Below the pieces are notes generated by a model that searched no databases, was not told the DNA's origin, and was given only the letters and a program-made list of their open reading frames with translations. From positions 1 through 64,000 of IMG/VR virus record IMGVR_UViG_3300025141_013870: DNA of 64,000 bases. One strand, 5' to 3'. The position numbers and the translations under genes were made by a program. This stretch comes from a virus. Shown here piece by piece: positions 1 through 9,860 of this stretch; the first letter of the stretch is position 1; each line of letters begins with the position of its first letter.

Positions 1-31
1 GATCGAAGCACCACGCGCTTGGAGATATTCC

Positions 32-2449
32 ATGGAGAATCCAGCTTCATTTTTTCAAAGAACTTGGGAGAGTATCTGTGATGGACTACACACATACAAG
101 TTGGGCTATATAGGACCAAACAGCCAGTATTATGATAATAGGGTATATATGGGTGTGCAGTATTCTGCACTGATGGCTTCAGCGACAAACGAAACGGCTG
201 CGTGGAGAGGCTTGCAGTGGATATGGGCATACAAAAAATATAAATATAGCAAATCACCCTCTACCAAAGAGCGCCTAAATAACGCTTCACAACTTTACTA
301 TGAATCTATTAGAACTGCATTTGGTATGGATGTGGGTATCTGGAGTGATGGTAAACATGGAGGTGAGCTTCAGTTCTATGGAAATGGCTGGGATGGAGAC
401 GAGGCACCGATGGATTTCGCTGCAACAGGAACAGCGCATGATGATGGAAGCGCGGCCCTAGCATTTAATGATATACTATGGGCAGGCAGCGGTGTATTCA
501 TGGATGCTCCCCACCAAGCAAATACAGGAATAGCGAGACTATCATGCGACTATAATGGCGACTGGCTTCAGACCCAGCTTAGGGAGGGAGATTCTGACTC
601 CGACACCTACACCGATGCTTTATCAGCAGACCCTATGGATCATGTAGGCATCGTTTACCCGTTACACATAATAGAGCTTATAGACGAGGCTGTTAAAGAC
701 TGGGATGAGGCAATAATAGCAGAATATGAGGTGTCAGACAGTGTAAACCCTGGCGAAAAGACGACAGATCTAAAGATAGATAGATATGGAAGGCTGATGA
801 TGGCGTGGATAACCACGCTAATAGTGTTCAGAGAAACCCTTACACTGGCACTCCCTAGGACCCTGCCCGGGGAGTGGCTCCGCATGGGCTATTCTCGACG
901 TGCTGTTAGATCTCTTCTTATGGCTGATGTTATTAAGGGAAAAACTCCGTCGGAAAGAACAAGCTCGATATCTGGCGAAGCATACGGTGAGATCAATCAC
1001 GGAGAGTGGGATCCAAATGATGAAGGAAGAGGATATAGAGATGCAGTATTAGATTGTCTTGATCTCTTTTACACATATCACATTCCGCTTCTAGAGTACG
1101 ACATTTTGATGTGGAATAGTTTATTTTATCTTACTTCAGCAACAAAAAATGTCATTTCGACATCAAATCAAATAGTGTCAACATTTGGAGATTCAAAAAC
1201 AGGAAATGCTCTTATCACACAGATGAAGACCCTTCAAAAAGATCCGAAGATAGGTGACATAGTTTTTTCCACGATATCAACTGAGCAGGTGAGGCTTTCA
1301 AGGTATCTAGCTAGCTCGCTCGGAGGAGAAAATAGAAAGTATCCTTACCTTCCAGCATCTTCTGCTGTTGTTCCTAATACACCAAAAAATCTTGCAACAA
1401 TATCAAAACTACCAAATCTTTTAGACACAGAAGATTCCGGGGCAAAGAGAATATTTGTTGTAGGAATTCCTGCTGGCATGATAGAGTTTTTAAGAAGATC
1501 TGCATCTAGGGAGCTTGTAAGTTCTGATTTTGATGCATCATCAATCATAAAAATATCTGTGTGGAGAAGAAATCTATTAACTGAAACAACTGCAGAGATT
1601 CCAGTAGACTATCTTTTTGCGATGGACAAATTTATGCTTGATGGGAGAAGAACGTGGGGATCAACGGCATCACAAGGCCTATCAGAAGGAAATCCCAAGG
1701 AGATAGACTCTGCATGGCAATGGAAAAAAGGTCAGACTATAAGGAGAATGCTTAAAGAGTCAGTCATACTAAAATACAAGAGACAAGGTCTATCCGCTAT
1801 ATATCAAGGAAGAGCATTTTCAAGGAAGGTTATTAAAAAAGTCCAGCCTGGCGGAGATGCAGAATCTCTTAGCAAAAAACTAATGACGACATGTGTCAAT
1901 ATCACTGGAAAATCTGATAATATATTAGATGAAGTGTTTCATAATCATGTTGTTGATTACTACTTGAAGCAATATTTAAAGATGACAATGGGAGTAGACG
2001 TTAGAGAAGAGGTCTTTTGCTTTCAAGATGAGTCAACAGAGATAAAAGGGCCAGACACTGATATGCAAAGTAAAAGAGAGGAGTGGGCGACACTTCTCAA
2101 GAGTATGTATGGAACTAGAGACATGGCTAGCAGTCTGACGTATCAAAGAGTGCTTGGTGAGCTTGATAGATCTATATTTTTGAGTCCTGAAAAATACAAA
2201 AATAGAATAATCTATCCAAAGATATTCGATAGGGTTTTTTGCATTCTCATAGATGAGTCGTGGTGGAAGGATGAGAAATCTGAAGCTTACGACACGCTAG
2301 ATATCGTCACAGGAGAAGGTACTTCTGAAAATGTCGCAAGCATGAGCGAAGCAACGCTGCAAGGTCTAAAGTCGTCAGAGGACCCAACATATTATCAGTA
2401 TTATGTCACAGTTTCTATACTTTCAGAGATAGCCAGTGTATCATACTAG
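32..2449 (+). CDS. Large hypothetical virion protein
   Basis: 805 residues, no family that I recognise. It is rich in aromatic residues near the N-terminus and has no signal peptide or clear membrane segment. The ATG at 32 is preceded by GGAGA at 21-25, six bases away, which supports this start. The frame is, however, open to the window edge, so a longer upstream start cannot be excluded. It is followed after 14 bases by another large protein and stands at the head of a run of fibre or baseplate-like genes, so a virion (baseplate or tail) role is inferred from position only. Confidence 0.55.
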   Translation: MENPASFFQRTWESICDGLHTYKLGYIGPNSQYYDNRVYMGVQYSALMASATNETAAWRGLQWIWAYKKYKYSKSPSTKERLNNASQLYYESIRTAFGMDVGIWSDGKHGGELQFYGNGWDGDEAPMDFAATGTAHDDGSAALAFNDILWAGSGVFMDAPHQANTGIARLSCDYNGDWLQTQLREGDSDSDTYTDALSADPMDHVGIVYPLHIIELIDEAVKDWDEAIIAEYEVSDSVNPGEKTTDLKIDRYGRLMMAWITTLIVFRETLTLALPRTLPGEWLRMGYSRRAVRSLLMADVIKGKTPSERTSSISGEAYGEINHGEWDPNDEGRGYRDAVLDCLDLFYTYHIPLLEYDILMWNSLFYLTSATKNVISTSNQIVSTFGDSKTGNALITQMKTLQKDPKIGDIVFSTISTEQVRLSRYLASSLGGENRKYPYLPASSAVVPNTPKNLATISKLPNLLDTEDSGAKRIFVVGIPAGMIEFLRRSASRELVSSDFDASSIIKISVWRRNLLTETTAEIPVDYLFAMDKFMLDGRRTWGSTASQGLSEGNPKEIDSAWQWKKGQTIRRMLKESVILKYKRQGLSAIYQGRAFSRKVIKKVQPGGDAESLSKKLMTTCVNITGKSDNILDEVFHNHVVDYYLKQYLKMTMGVDVREEVFCFQDESTEIKGPDTDMQSKREEWATLLKSMYGTRDMASSLTYQRVLGELDRSIFLSPEKYKNRIIYPKIFDRVFCILIDESWWKDEKSEAYDTLDIVTGEGTSENVASMSEATLQGLKSSEDPTYYQYYVTVSILSEIASVSY

Positions 2450-2463
2450 TCAGGAGATTACGA

Positions 2464-4488
2464 ATGGGTAACAAAAGATTTTTTGGTTCATCATTTTCAT
2501 CAGATAAAGATTATTCTGATTACGCTACAGTGGTCGAAAGGGCTACAGCTGGTCTAGATGAGCTTTCAGATGACTGGGGATTCATAAGCTATCCAAGCAC
2601 TCCTGTAACACAGATAGATATACCAGAGGTTTTAACTGTTGAGGCAAATTTTACATACAACTATTACACAAAAAATGAAAGAACAAGCGGCGCAGGAGTG
2701 TTTGCAGTTTTAGACATAAACAACCTAACGCAGGAAGATGAATTTATTAAAAAGGCTGATAGATTTCCAAGATACAATAGGGTCTACATTCAGCCTACAA
2801 CTTTTAAACATGAAGACAGATATCTAAAAGGTCTTGCTAGCACACTAGGTAGAAGAGCAATACAAGATAATCTGTCCAATCTACAATACGAGGAAGCAAT
2901 ATCTACAGCTAATTTTTCAGCAATAAGGCTAAAAGACGATTTCATAGATGATGAATTTTATAATAGTTTGTCAGCATCAATATCATTTTTTGGCCTGAGT
3001 CAAGAAACTAGCGGAAATCAACAGTCAACTGAGCTTGAAAATGAACTATCAGGATCTACATTTACAACTGCAGGTTCAAAAATAAGATCTTCACTTTCAA
3101 ATGTACAGTCACAAGGTGTAGCATACGCTCCGACTGATACAAGAAAAGAAACATCAGACAATGCTTTTACAAGCGTGAGAGATCTAGATTATTCTGCAAT
3201 GATAAACAATAAAGTTGTTAAAAATATCATCCAGGCATCTATAGAAGACAAGTCAAATATATATGAAAATGAACTTAGATCTGTTTTAGAGGCTGCAGAG
3301 TCTATTCAAGATTCTGCTGTAGCAGATTCAGTTCCCGGAGAGATTAGCTCTGATGAATTTGAATTGAGCATCGGTGGCGCAATAGACATGATAGTTTTAG
3401 ATGCAGAGACAACCAAGGACATGCAAGGAGATATTGATAATGCTGTTGAGATGAATGAAAGTTCATATCCAATAGGCTTCATTATAGAAAAGATAGAACT
3501 TGCTCGAGATGGTGATAATGTTGAAAGAATCGAGCATGAGCCGATGATAATTGAAGGATATAGGCCTATTAACTTACTAGACAAAGATGTAAGGTACGGG
3601 GGAACGTATATCTACAGAGTGAGAACAATAGCTCTCACGAGAATTGAGATGCTACGACGAGATGACTCTGATGAGGTCGAAGATCAGATCGTTATGGCAG
3701 TAGTAATGGTAGCCTCCTCTGGAAGGTCTACTAAGGTCGATTGTGTTGAGACAATTCCTCCAAATCCCCCGCAAAATCTTAGATTTCACTGGGATTATCA
3801 GGAGAGAAGCCTAATTCTTTTCTGGGAAGAAGAGCTAAACCCACAACGAGATGTAATAAGATATCAGATACTTAAGAGAAAATCAATTCATGTTCCATTT
3901 ACGCTTATCAAAGAATTTGATTTTGATCAATCGACATCTAAGGTTGCTCCTCTTGAGAAGGTTCCAAAAAGAAAAATAAGAAAAATGCCCAGTCCTAGAA
4001 AGTTTTTTAGAGATAAGTCATTTAAAAAAACTGAATCATGGATATACACGCTCGCTGCAGTCGACGCTAGAGGATTTTCATCTAACTACTCATCTCAGTT
4101 TAAAGTTAGATTTGATGTATCTAGAAATAAGCTTGAAGTTGATGTGATTTCTAGATCAGGTGCACCAAAACCATATCCCAATCTCTATCTTAATCAAGAT
4201 CTCTTTGCAGACACTATGAAAGATTCAGGACATAGCAGAATGAGAATATTTTTTGATCCTGAATATTATGAGGTTTTTAAGACAAATGTCATTAAGACAC
4301 GTAGAAAAAAGAAACCAGCTGTTATAAAAAATACAGTATTTCTAGATCTTATAGCAGATTCGTATAAGTTACAGATAATTAATGTTGATAGTCAACTTAG
4401 TGAGGTTATAGAGATTTCGATATCTGATGATTCTGGTGATATGCTTGAAATTCCTATAACAGATTCAACTTTATTAACCATTTCTTGA
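2464..4488 (+). CDS. Structural protein with fibronectin III-like domain
   Basis: 674 residues. A region at about residues 430-545 has the look of a fibronectin type III fold: a proline-rich entry (PPNPPQNLRFHW), a central strand LILFWEEE, and a late YTLAAVDARGFSSNYS strand, a pattern typical of Ig-like or FnIII modules on phage virions. The rest is not recognisable. Such modules usually decorate baseplate, fibre or tail proteins and bind carbohydrate weakly or act as spacers. It lies between two other presumed structural genes in a tight cluster. A structural assignment is likely; the precise part of the virion is unknown. Confidence 0.5.
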   Translation: MGNKRFFGSSFSSDKDYSDYATVVERATAGLDELSDDWGFISYPSTPVTQIDIPEVLTVEANFTYNYYTKNERTSGAGVFAVLDINNLTQEDEFIKKADRFPRYNRVYIQPTTFKHEDRYLKGLASTLGRRAIQDNLSNLQYEEAISTANFSAIRLKDDFIDDEFYNSLSASISFFGLSQETSGNQQSTELENELSGSTFTTAGSKIRSSLSNVQSQGVAYAPTDTRKETSDNAFTSVRDLDYSAMINNKVVKNIIQASIEDKSNIYENELRSVLEAAESIQDSAVADSVPGEISSDEFELSIGGAIDMIVLDAETTKDMQGDIDNAVEMNESSYPIGFIIEKIELARDGDNVERIEHEPMIIEGYRPINLLDKDVRYGGTYIYRVRTIALTRIEMLRRDDSDEVEDQIVMAVVMVASSGRSTKVDCVETIPPNPPQNLRFHWDYQERSLILFWEEELNPQRDVIRYQILKRKSIHVPFTLIKEFDFDQSTSKVAPLEKVPKRKIRKMPSPRKFFRDKSFKKTESWIYTLAAVDARGFSSNYSSQFKVRFDVSRNKLEVDVISRSGAPKPYPNLYLNQDLFADTMKDSGHSRMRIFFDPEYYEVFKTNVIKTRRKKKPAVIKNTVFLDLIADSYKLQIINVDSQLSEVIEISISDDSGDMLEIPITDSTLLTIS

Positions 4489-4494
4489 TAACGA

Positions 4495-4524
4495 TTTACT
4501 TCGAATACATTTTATCTGTATATT
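4495..4524 (+). promoter_or_regulatory. Candidate sigma70-type promoter
   Basis: TTTACT at 4495-4500 and TATATT at 4519-4524 are separated by 18 bases in the 55-base gap before the gene at 4544. Both boxes are imperfect and A+T-rich gaps give chance matches, so this is only a candidate. Confidence 0.3.
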
Positions 4525-4543
4525 TAAAGACAGGAGCGTAAAA

Positions 4544-5242
4544 ATGGGATTTCTTGATCAAAGCACTAATAATATTATTCTAGACGCAGTATTGACTGAT
4601 TTAGGCCGCGAAGCCTTGGCCAGGAATGACGGTAGTTTTGAAATTTTTAAATTTGCATTTTCCGACGAAGAGGTCGATTATGGTCACATAGTTCATTTTG
4701 GAAGAACAGTCGGAAAAGAAAAAATTGAAAAGAACACGCCGGTTTTAGAAGCTGTTACTCAAGGAAATCTTGCACAAAAATTTAGATGCAGATCCATTAA
4801 TAATGACGCACTCACTAGGCTGCCTGGCATAACAATCACAGAAGGATTAACAGACGATATTCTTTCTCTGTCTAGGACTAGTACAACTGGTGCAACATCA
4901 ACATTTGTTAACTTTAAGCAGGCGCTTGAAGCTGGAACTTTAGATCCAGATTTAACAGATTTTAGTTATAGGGTAACAGTAGATTATCTTTTTCTTGGCC
5001 TCACAAATAGGGTGCCTGACAGCGTCGACGCAAATAATCTTGCTGTGTATACCATACCGTCTGCAGCAGCAATTGATGCTCAGAATCTTTCTTCCGTAGG
5101 CATGACATTTTATGCTAAATCAGTCTCTTCAGATCTATTCTCTTCTTATCAGCAGACTGGTACGAGTGTAGTTGAGAAGGTAGCAACGATTTCTGGGATC
5201 AACTCGGGCGCTACGCTGAGTTTTAGAATTCAGATATCATAA
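4544..5242 (+). CDS. Putative structural protein
   Basis: 232 residues. The N-terminus (MGFLDQSTNNIILDAVLTD) followed by LGREALARNDGSFEIFKFA resembles a conserved virion protein of T4-related marine myophages, in which a short LTDLGR-type segment precedes a beta-rich body; I recall this type only loosely. An AGGAG-like ribosome site (caggagcg) lies just upstream of the ATG. The gene follows a 55-base gap holding a candidate promoter and precedes two genes that share a C-terminal module. Probably a tail or baseplate component. Confidence 0.5.
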   Translation: MGFLDQSTNNIILDAVLTDLGREALARNDGSFEIFKFAFSDEEVDYGHIVHFGRTVGKEKIEKNTPVLEAVTQGNLAQKFRCRSINNDALTRLPGITITEGLTDDILSLSRTSTTGATSTFVNFKQALEAGTLDPDLTDFSYRVTVDYLFLGLTNRVPDSVDANNLAVYTIPSAAAIDAQNLSSVGMTFYAKSVSSDLFSSYQQTGTSVVEKVATISGINSGATLSFRIQIS

Positions 5243-5264
5243 TTTTTTTTGAGGTATAGTTAAA

Positions 5265-6518
5265 GTGGCAACATTTAAAGAACTCACAACGTCTGATAAA
5301 AAGACAACAAAGTCTTTTCTTAATCAGCTTGTGGATATTATTCAAGAGGACATCTCAGGATCCCTCACGAGAAAAACCTATCAGGTATTTGTTACAGGGG
5401 GCGTCGGCCCTGGTGTGACATCATCTCTTTTTCAAACAGTTTATGATCAAGACTTTTCCTTGCAAACGGCGAACCCAGTTTTTGATTTAGCTGTTGGAAT
5501 ATTTTCAGGAAGCGCTAACGTTTATTCTGCATCTTCAGGGGTTGATTCAACTGGAAAGGTTTTGTTTCCTTCAAATTCGCTAATGATGAGAGAGAAGATA
5601 GCAAATTACAGGCAGTTCTCACAGCTTCTTCTTGGCAATGCTGACTCACAATTTGCAGCGCCGTTCTCTGGGTATGAGTCGACAGATCTAATTGATGACG
5701 CAATGTTCGTGTGCTTCAAGCGATTATTTGCACGTGATCTCATCAAGCGTGAATCATTTGCTATGAGATTCTACACGTCTGCATCACATGATGCAAGAGA
5801 TGGCGGCTGGTCCCTTCATGGACAACCTCCTCCCAACTTAATTCAAACATCTGAGTCAGGATCAACTATATTTACAGACGTAGGATCATCGAATAACCAG
5901 GAATCATCTTTTGGAGGAGCTGTAGGAAATATCGTAAATTCTGGTGACACATCTCAGTCAGTTGGTCTGATGTTTTATGAGCAGGGGATAGCACTCTTCG
6001 ATTTAAAGAAAGTAATTTCAGGATCACAACATGTTTCTGGAGTTATCGCAGCTATGAATGATAATAATCCTGCTAGCGTCGGCGTAGGATATACTCTTTT
6101 AGGATCTGACCAGTTTGGTGAATCTTGTAACCCTGGCGCTAAATTTATTCCTGATTTAATGATATCTGCGTCTATGGATGATATTATTAATCACTTTGCT
6201 AGCTGCAGGTTCAGCTCTGGTTCAAATACAGCGATAACATTTCAAAATCTAACTAATATCAACTCTACGCTTTTATTCTGTAGGGCAACAGCAGATGAAT
6301 TTAACTATTCATCAAACCCGACTTACACAGACACTGCTACAAATAAAATACGTGTAATTGAGACAGGGCAGGAGAACACACAAAAGGCATTCTGTTTTAT
6401 AACAACTGTAGGACTATATGACGCAGCTGATAATCTTCTTGCAGTAGCGAAGTTATCTAGACCCATAGAGAAGAATAACGAGAAGGATATAACGATTAGA
6501 GTTAGGCTTGACTTCTAA
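5265..6518 (+). CDS. Structural protein with shared C-terminal module
   Basis: 417 residues, starting at GTG 5265 with a GAGGT ribosome site about ten bases upstream. The body is Ser/Gly/Asn-rich, as in phage fibre or baseplate proteins. The last roughly 70 residues (motif EFNYSSNPTY, then an ITTVGLYD strand and the terminal IRVRLDF) match the C-terminus of the next gene (EFNSSSNPQY, ITGLNLHD, IRFKMDF), so the two proteins share an end module. I infer that they interact with the same partner or assemble side by side. Specific function unknown. Confidence 0.5.
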   Translation: MATFKELTTSDKKTTKSFLNQLVDIIQEDISGSLTRKTYQVFVTGGVGPGVTSSLFQTVYDQDFSLQTANPVFDLAVGIFSGSANVYSASSGVDSTGKVLFPSNSLMMREKIANYRQFSQLLLGNADSQFAAPFSGYESTDLIDDAMFVCFKRLFARDLIKRESFAMRFYTSASHDARDGGWSLHGQPPPNLIQTSESGSTIFTDVGSSNNQESSFGGAVGNIVNSGDTSQSVGLMFYEQGIALFDLKKVISGSQHVSGVIAAMNDNNPASVGVGYTLLGSDQFGESCNPGAKFIPDLMISASMDDIINHFASCRFSSGSNTAITFQNLTNINSTLLFCRATADEFNYSSNPTYTDTATNKIRVIETGQENTQKAFCFITTVGLYDAADNLLAVAKLSRPIEKNNEKDITIRVRLDF

Positions 6519-6530
6519 TGGAGATGGTGA

Positions 6531-9014
6531 ATGTCTCTTATAAAGATTCTGCCAGAGTATATTGAAAAATTCACCTTAACTCTTCATCCTGAAGTTAGAT
6601 ATACAAGTTCATCTTTTATAGGTGCACAGGCATATCCTACTGGCGCAATGCCTGTCGCTTCTCGCCCAAGCAAGTGTCTGAAGAACTTAACTGATCCTTC
6701 ACAGATGGGTCAAAATTCATTCGCTATCAATAGTCCTGGCGTATCCGGATTTAATGAAGCAGATTTCTCTATGGTAACAAACCTGAAAGAGATTAGAAAG
6801 ACAGTTAAGAAGGCGATGTCTGAAGGGGTTGCAGCAGATGTATCAGGATCGATATCAACCTATATGGATCTTGTCAATTCATCATCTATTATAGCTAGAA
6901 ACTCAAAGAGATTGCAGCTGGTGAGATTTGATCCGCCTTTCTCATTTACAATGAACTCATCTGTAAAAAATTGCATAAGAAGTGTTTTGATGCCATATTA
7001 CGCCTCTTATTATGATGTGTGTGAGTTTGCGTATACGAACTATCACACTCTCAACTTTTTTACAGGCTCACTTGTACCGTCGTCTTCAGCAATAATATAT
7101 CCTAATTTTCAATTTGGTGACAAGCCAAGACCGTATTCTCCATCAGGATCGTTTAGTATAGATTTTTACATCAACCCAAGGTATGCTAACGACCAGGATG
7201 AAAATTTCCATGCTGGAACTATCATGCATCTTTCATCGACGTTTGCATTATCTCTAGTGTCAGGTAGTCTAAAAGATGGAAATGGTCTTGTGGATGGCTA
7301 TAGGATGCTGCTACAACTTAGTCATAGTGCAGATATCACACCGTCTACCATTGACATGTCAATAAAAAATAACAAGAGGTCCTATCCCCAGGATCTAATA
7401 TTCACGTCTGATGATAACTCTCTTAGAAAAAATCACTGGCACCACGTGTGCATCAGATGGGGAGGGAACTTAGTCAATGATGGTACTGGCAGTATAAGAG
7501 TTGATAGTAGTGAATATCTCTTTACAATACCATCTTCTTCAATCTTGCCACCCTCACACGTCAGCACAAATGCACTAGTCATAGGAAATTACTATGAGGC
7601 ATCTGCTGATTCTGACGAAGGTGACTTTTTTAATAGAAATGCAGGAACCAATGAGGGAGTCTATCCTTATGAATGGGGCCGTGTTTCTGGAGATCCTGAC
7701 AACTTTCTTTTTGATCATCCGTTAAACGCAGAGGTTCATGATCTTAAGATATTCAATGATTACATCAAGGGATCAAAAGTAGAGTACAATAAAAAGTATG
7801 GCCAAAGATCGTTTGGAACAAAAATGGGACAAGATAGATTGATGTTTTATGTTCCCCCTCTTTTTGTACAGTCAAGTAAAACTAGAGAGTCATTGATAAC
7901 CCCGTTCCAAACAGAGACGAAGTGGACAAAGCATCCGTTTAATACGACCTTTTCTTTTGGTGTAGGAGGATATCTTATCAATTTACCCAACTTTACAAGA
8001 GAGTTTGTTCAAGGATCATATCCGCGCCTTTATAACCTAACAGCATCAACAATAGATACAACTGTCTTAGACATAACTGCAAATGGATATGTGTTTGGTA
8101 CAGGATCAATAAGAAAGAGAAATCTAACAATACTTCCAAACGATAATGGAATGTTTGTTCCAGATTATGATTTGTTAAGAAGTGGGACAGTGAATACAGA
8201 TATGTCTCAATTTACAAGTGTATATGGTGGGCTAGACCTAAGCCGAATCAATATAAATGAAATGGTAGCAACGTCTTCAGCATTTTCTGGATTATCTACG
8301 GTATCATCAAAAGGTGTAGATGCTGCTGTCCAGGGAGACTCATTAACATTGCCAGATGATACGTCTAGTGATTCAATGGCATCTCAAATAGCAGGAGTGA
8401 CACCTGACAGCATGGGAAATTCTGATTCTACATCAGGCCCAATTTTAACGATATATCAGAGAACTAGAGACCCTAGCTCAAATGAAATTTCTATTTTTGA
8501 CATCTCTAATTTATATTATGGAAATAGAATTCTTCCTGGATCTTTTTACCTAACAGATCCGAATGTAACTGGTTCCGGAGGTAAGGTTAAGATTAGGATT
8601 AGAGATAATGAAAAGGGTGGTCTCTATAGGGCAGATTGTCTGACTAGTCATGCGAAGTGGGCCAATGTTGGAACAATCTTGTATCATGAAGGAATAGCCG
8701 TTGTCAAATCACCACACATAGCGTATTTTGGTAAAAATGAATTTGAAGCATCTTTCAAGGGTGAGCAAAATATTCACATGTTGACTGTTAATATTCCAGC
8801 AGGTGTCGGTGAGTTTAACTCATCTTCAAATCCGCAGTATAAAGTATTATCTGCGTCGCTAGACGCTAATGACAAGGATTCAAGATTTGTTTATATAACT
8901 GGACTAAATCTTCACGATGATAATCTTAATGTTATCATGAGAGGTAATTTAGCCCAGCCGGTTCTTAAGCGGCAAGAAGATGAATTCATGATAAGATTTA
9001 AAATGGATTTTTAA
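6531..9014 (+). CDS. Large structural protein with LamG-like domain
   Basis: 827 residues. Residues about 200-355 look like a concanavalin A / laminin G-like jelly-roll: SGSFSIDFYINP, a long beta-rich stretch, and the hallmark NHWHHVCIRWGG strand. Such domains bind glycans, so a role in host surface attachment (tail fibre or baseplate appendage) is plausible. The C-terminal 70 residues match those of the upstream gene. The start at 6531 has GGAGATGG upstream. No collagen repeats or chaperone domain are visible. Confidence 0.55.
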   Translation: MSLIKILPEYIEKFTLTLHPEVRYTSSSFIGAQAYPTGAMPVASRPSKCLKNLTDPSQMGQNSFAINSPGVSGFNEADFSMVTNLKEIRKTVKKAMSEGVAADVSGSISTYMDLVNSSSIIARNSKRLQLVRFDPPFSFTMNSSVKNCIRSVLMPYYASYYDVCEFAYTNYHTLNFFTGSLVPSSSAIIYPNFQFGDKPRPYSPSGSFSIDFYINPRYANDQDENFHAGTIMHLSSTFALSLVSGSLKDGNGLVDGYRMLLQLSHSADITPSTIDMSIKNNKRSYPQDLIFTSDDNSLRKNHWHHVCIRWGGNLVNDGTGSIRVDSSEYLFTIPSSSILPPSHVSTNALVIGNYYEASADSDEGDFFNRNAGTNEGVYPYEWGRVSGDPDNFLFDHPLNAEVHDLKIFNDYIKGSKVEYNKKYGQRSFGTKMGQDRLMFYVPPLFVQSSKTRESLITPFQTETKWTKHPFNTTFSFGVGGYLINLPNFTREFVQGSYPRLYNLTASTIDTTVLDITANGYVFGTGSIRKRNLTILPNDNGMFVPDYDLLRSGTVNTDMSQFTSVYGGLDLSRININEMVATSSAFSGLSTVSSKGVDAAVQGDSLTLPDDTSSDSMASQIAGVTPDSMGNSDSTSGPILTIYQRTRDPSSNEISIFDISNLYYGNRILPGSFYLTDPNVTGSGGKVKIRIRDNEKGGLYRADCLTSHAKWANVGTILYHEGIAVVKSPHIAYFGKNEFEASFKGEQNIHMLTVNIPAGVGEFNSSSNPQYKVLSASLDANDKDSRFVYITGLNLHDDNLNVIMRGNLAQPVLKRQEDEFMIRFKMDF

Positions 9015-9025
9015 TAAGAGAATAG

Positions 9026-9286
9026 ATGCCCAGTTTAAAAGAAATAGCAGAAGGCTGGATAAACTACGTAAAAGACAAGCAGCCAAATGGACTATCTGAT
9101 GAGATGAAAGAGATGTCAATTGAGAGGGCAAAGATTTGTAAGCAATGTCCAAGTCTTACTCTTTCCGAAACTAAGTTCATGAGAAAGGTGCTATATAAAT
9201 TTAAGTGTGCTGAGTGCGGATGTGGATTTCCGATGATGACATACTCAAAGAGTAAAAAATGTCCAAAAGGAAAGTGGCCCCAGTGA
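9026..9286 (+). CDS. Small Cys-rich (zinc ribbon-like) protein
   Basis: 86 residues. Six cysteines occur in a zinc-binding style layout: CKQC near residue 38, CAECGC near residue 60 and a final CPKG. A short basic segment separates the pairs. This kind of small Zn-ribbon protein is common in T4-related phages but I cannot name its function. The gene opens the DNA-metabolism cluster and its 3' end overlaps the resolvase-like gene by 28 bases, so the two are probably translated together. Confidence 0.5.
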   Translation: MPSLKEIAEGWINYVKDKQPNGLSDEMKEMSIERAKICKQCPSLTLSETKFMRKVLYKFKCAECGCGFPMMTYSKSKKCPKGKWPQ

Positions 9287-9837
9287 TATTGGGTCTTGAT
9301 ATTTCAACAAGCTGCACAGGGTGGTGTGTCTTGGATAGTGACGGCAGTCTCGTAGACATGGGATTCATACAACTTTCTAAAAATAAAGGGCTATTTGAAA
9401 AGGCAAAGATAGTAAAATCCGAACTTTCAGAAATTCACTTAAACTATGACGTCGATGATATACGGGTAGAAGAAGATTTTCAATCTTATAGGCCAGGATT
9501 TTCTTCTGCAAAAACTCTTTCTACTCTGTCTAAGTTTAATGGAATAGTTTCCTATATGTGTTTTGAAGAGTTTGAAAGAGAACCTATTTTTGTGAATGTG
9601 AATCGCGCAAGAAAATCAGTAGGAATAAAAATAAAAAGAGAGAAGGACTGCGGAAAGACTACAAAGCAGCAGGTTTTAGACTGGGTATCAGCTCATATAC
9701 ACTCTACGGATCATTCGTGGCCCGTCAAAATCTTAAAAAGTGGCCCAAGAAAAGGCAAGACAATTCTTCATCCCGGATGCTATGATATGGCAGATGCATA
9801 TGTGATAGCTGTATCAACTAATCACATGAACACTTAG
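9259..9837 (+). CDS. RuvC-like Holliday junction resolvase/nuclease
   Basis: 192 residues with the RNase H-like fold motifs of RuvC: strand 1 GLDISTSCTGW with the first catalytic Asp, an internal acidic VEEDF segment near residue 72, and a C-terminal DMADAYVIA helix carrying the last Asp. These acids coordinate two metal ions to cut branched DNA. T4 itself resolves recombination intermediates with endonuclease VII (gp49), so a RuvC-type enzyme is an alternative solution used by many other phages. It clusters with primase and Mre11-Rad50. A GTG at 9274 is an alternative start. Confidence 0.75.
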   Translation: MSKRKVAPVILGLDISTSCTGWCVLDSDGSLVDMGFIQLSKNKGLFEKAKIVKSELSEIHLNYDVDDIRVEEDFQSYRPGFSSAKTLSTLSKFNGIVSYMCFEEFEREPIFVNVNRARKSVGIKIKREKDCGKTTKQQVLDWVSAHIHSTDHSWPVKILKSGPRKGKTILHPGCYDMADAYVIAVSTNHMNT

Positions 9838-9860
9838 TTATTTTTTAGTATATTTTTAAC

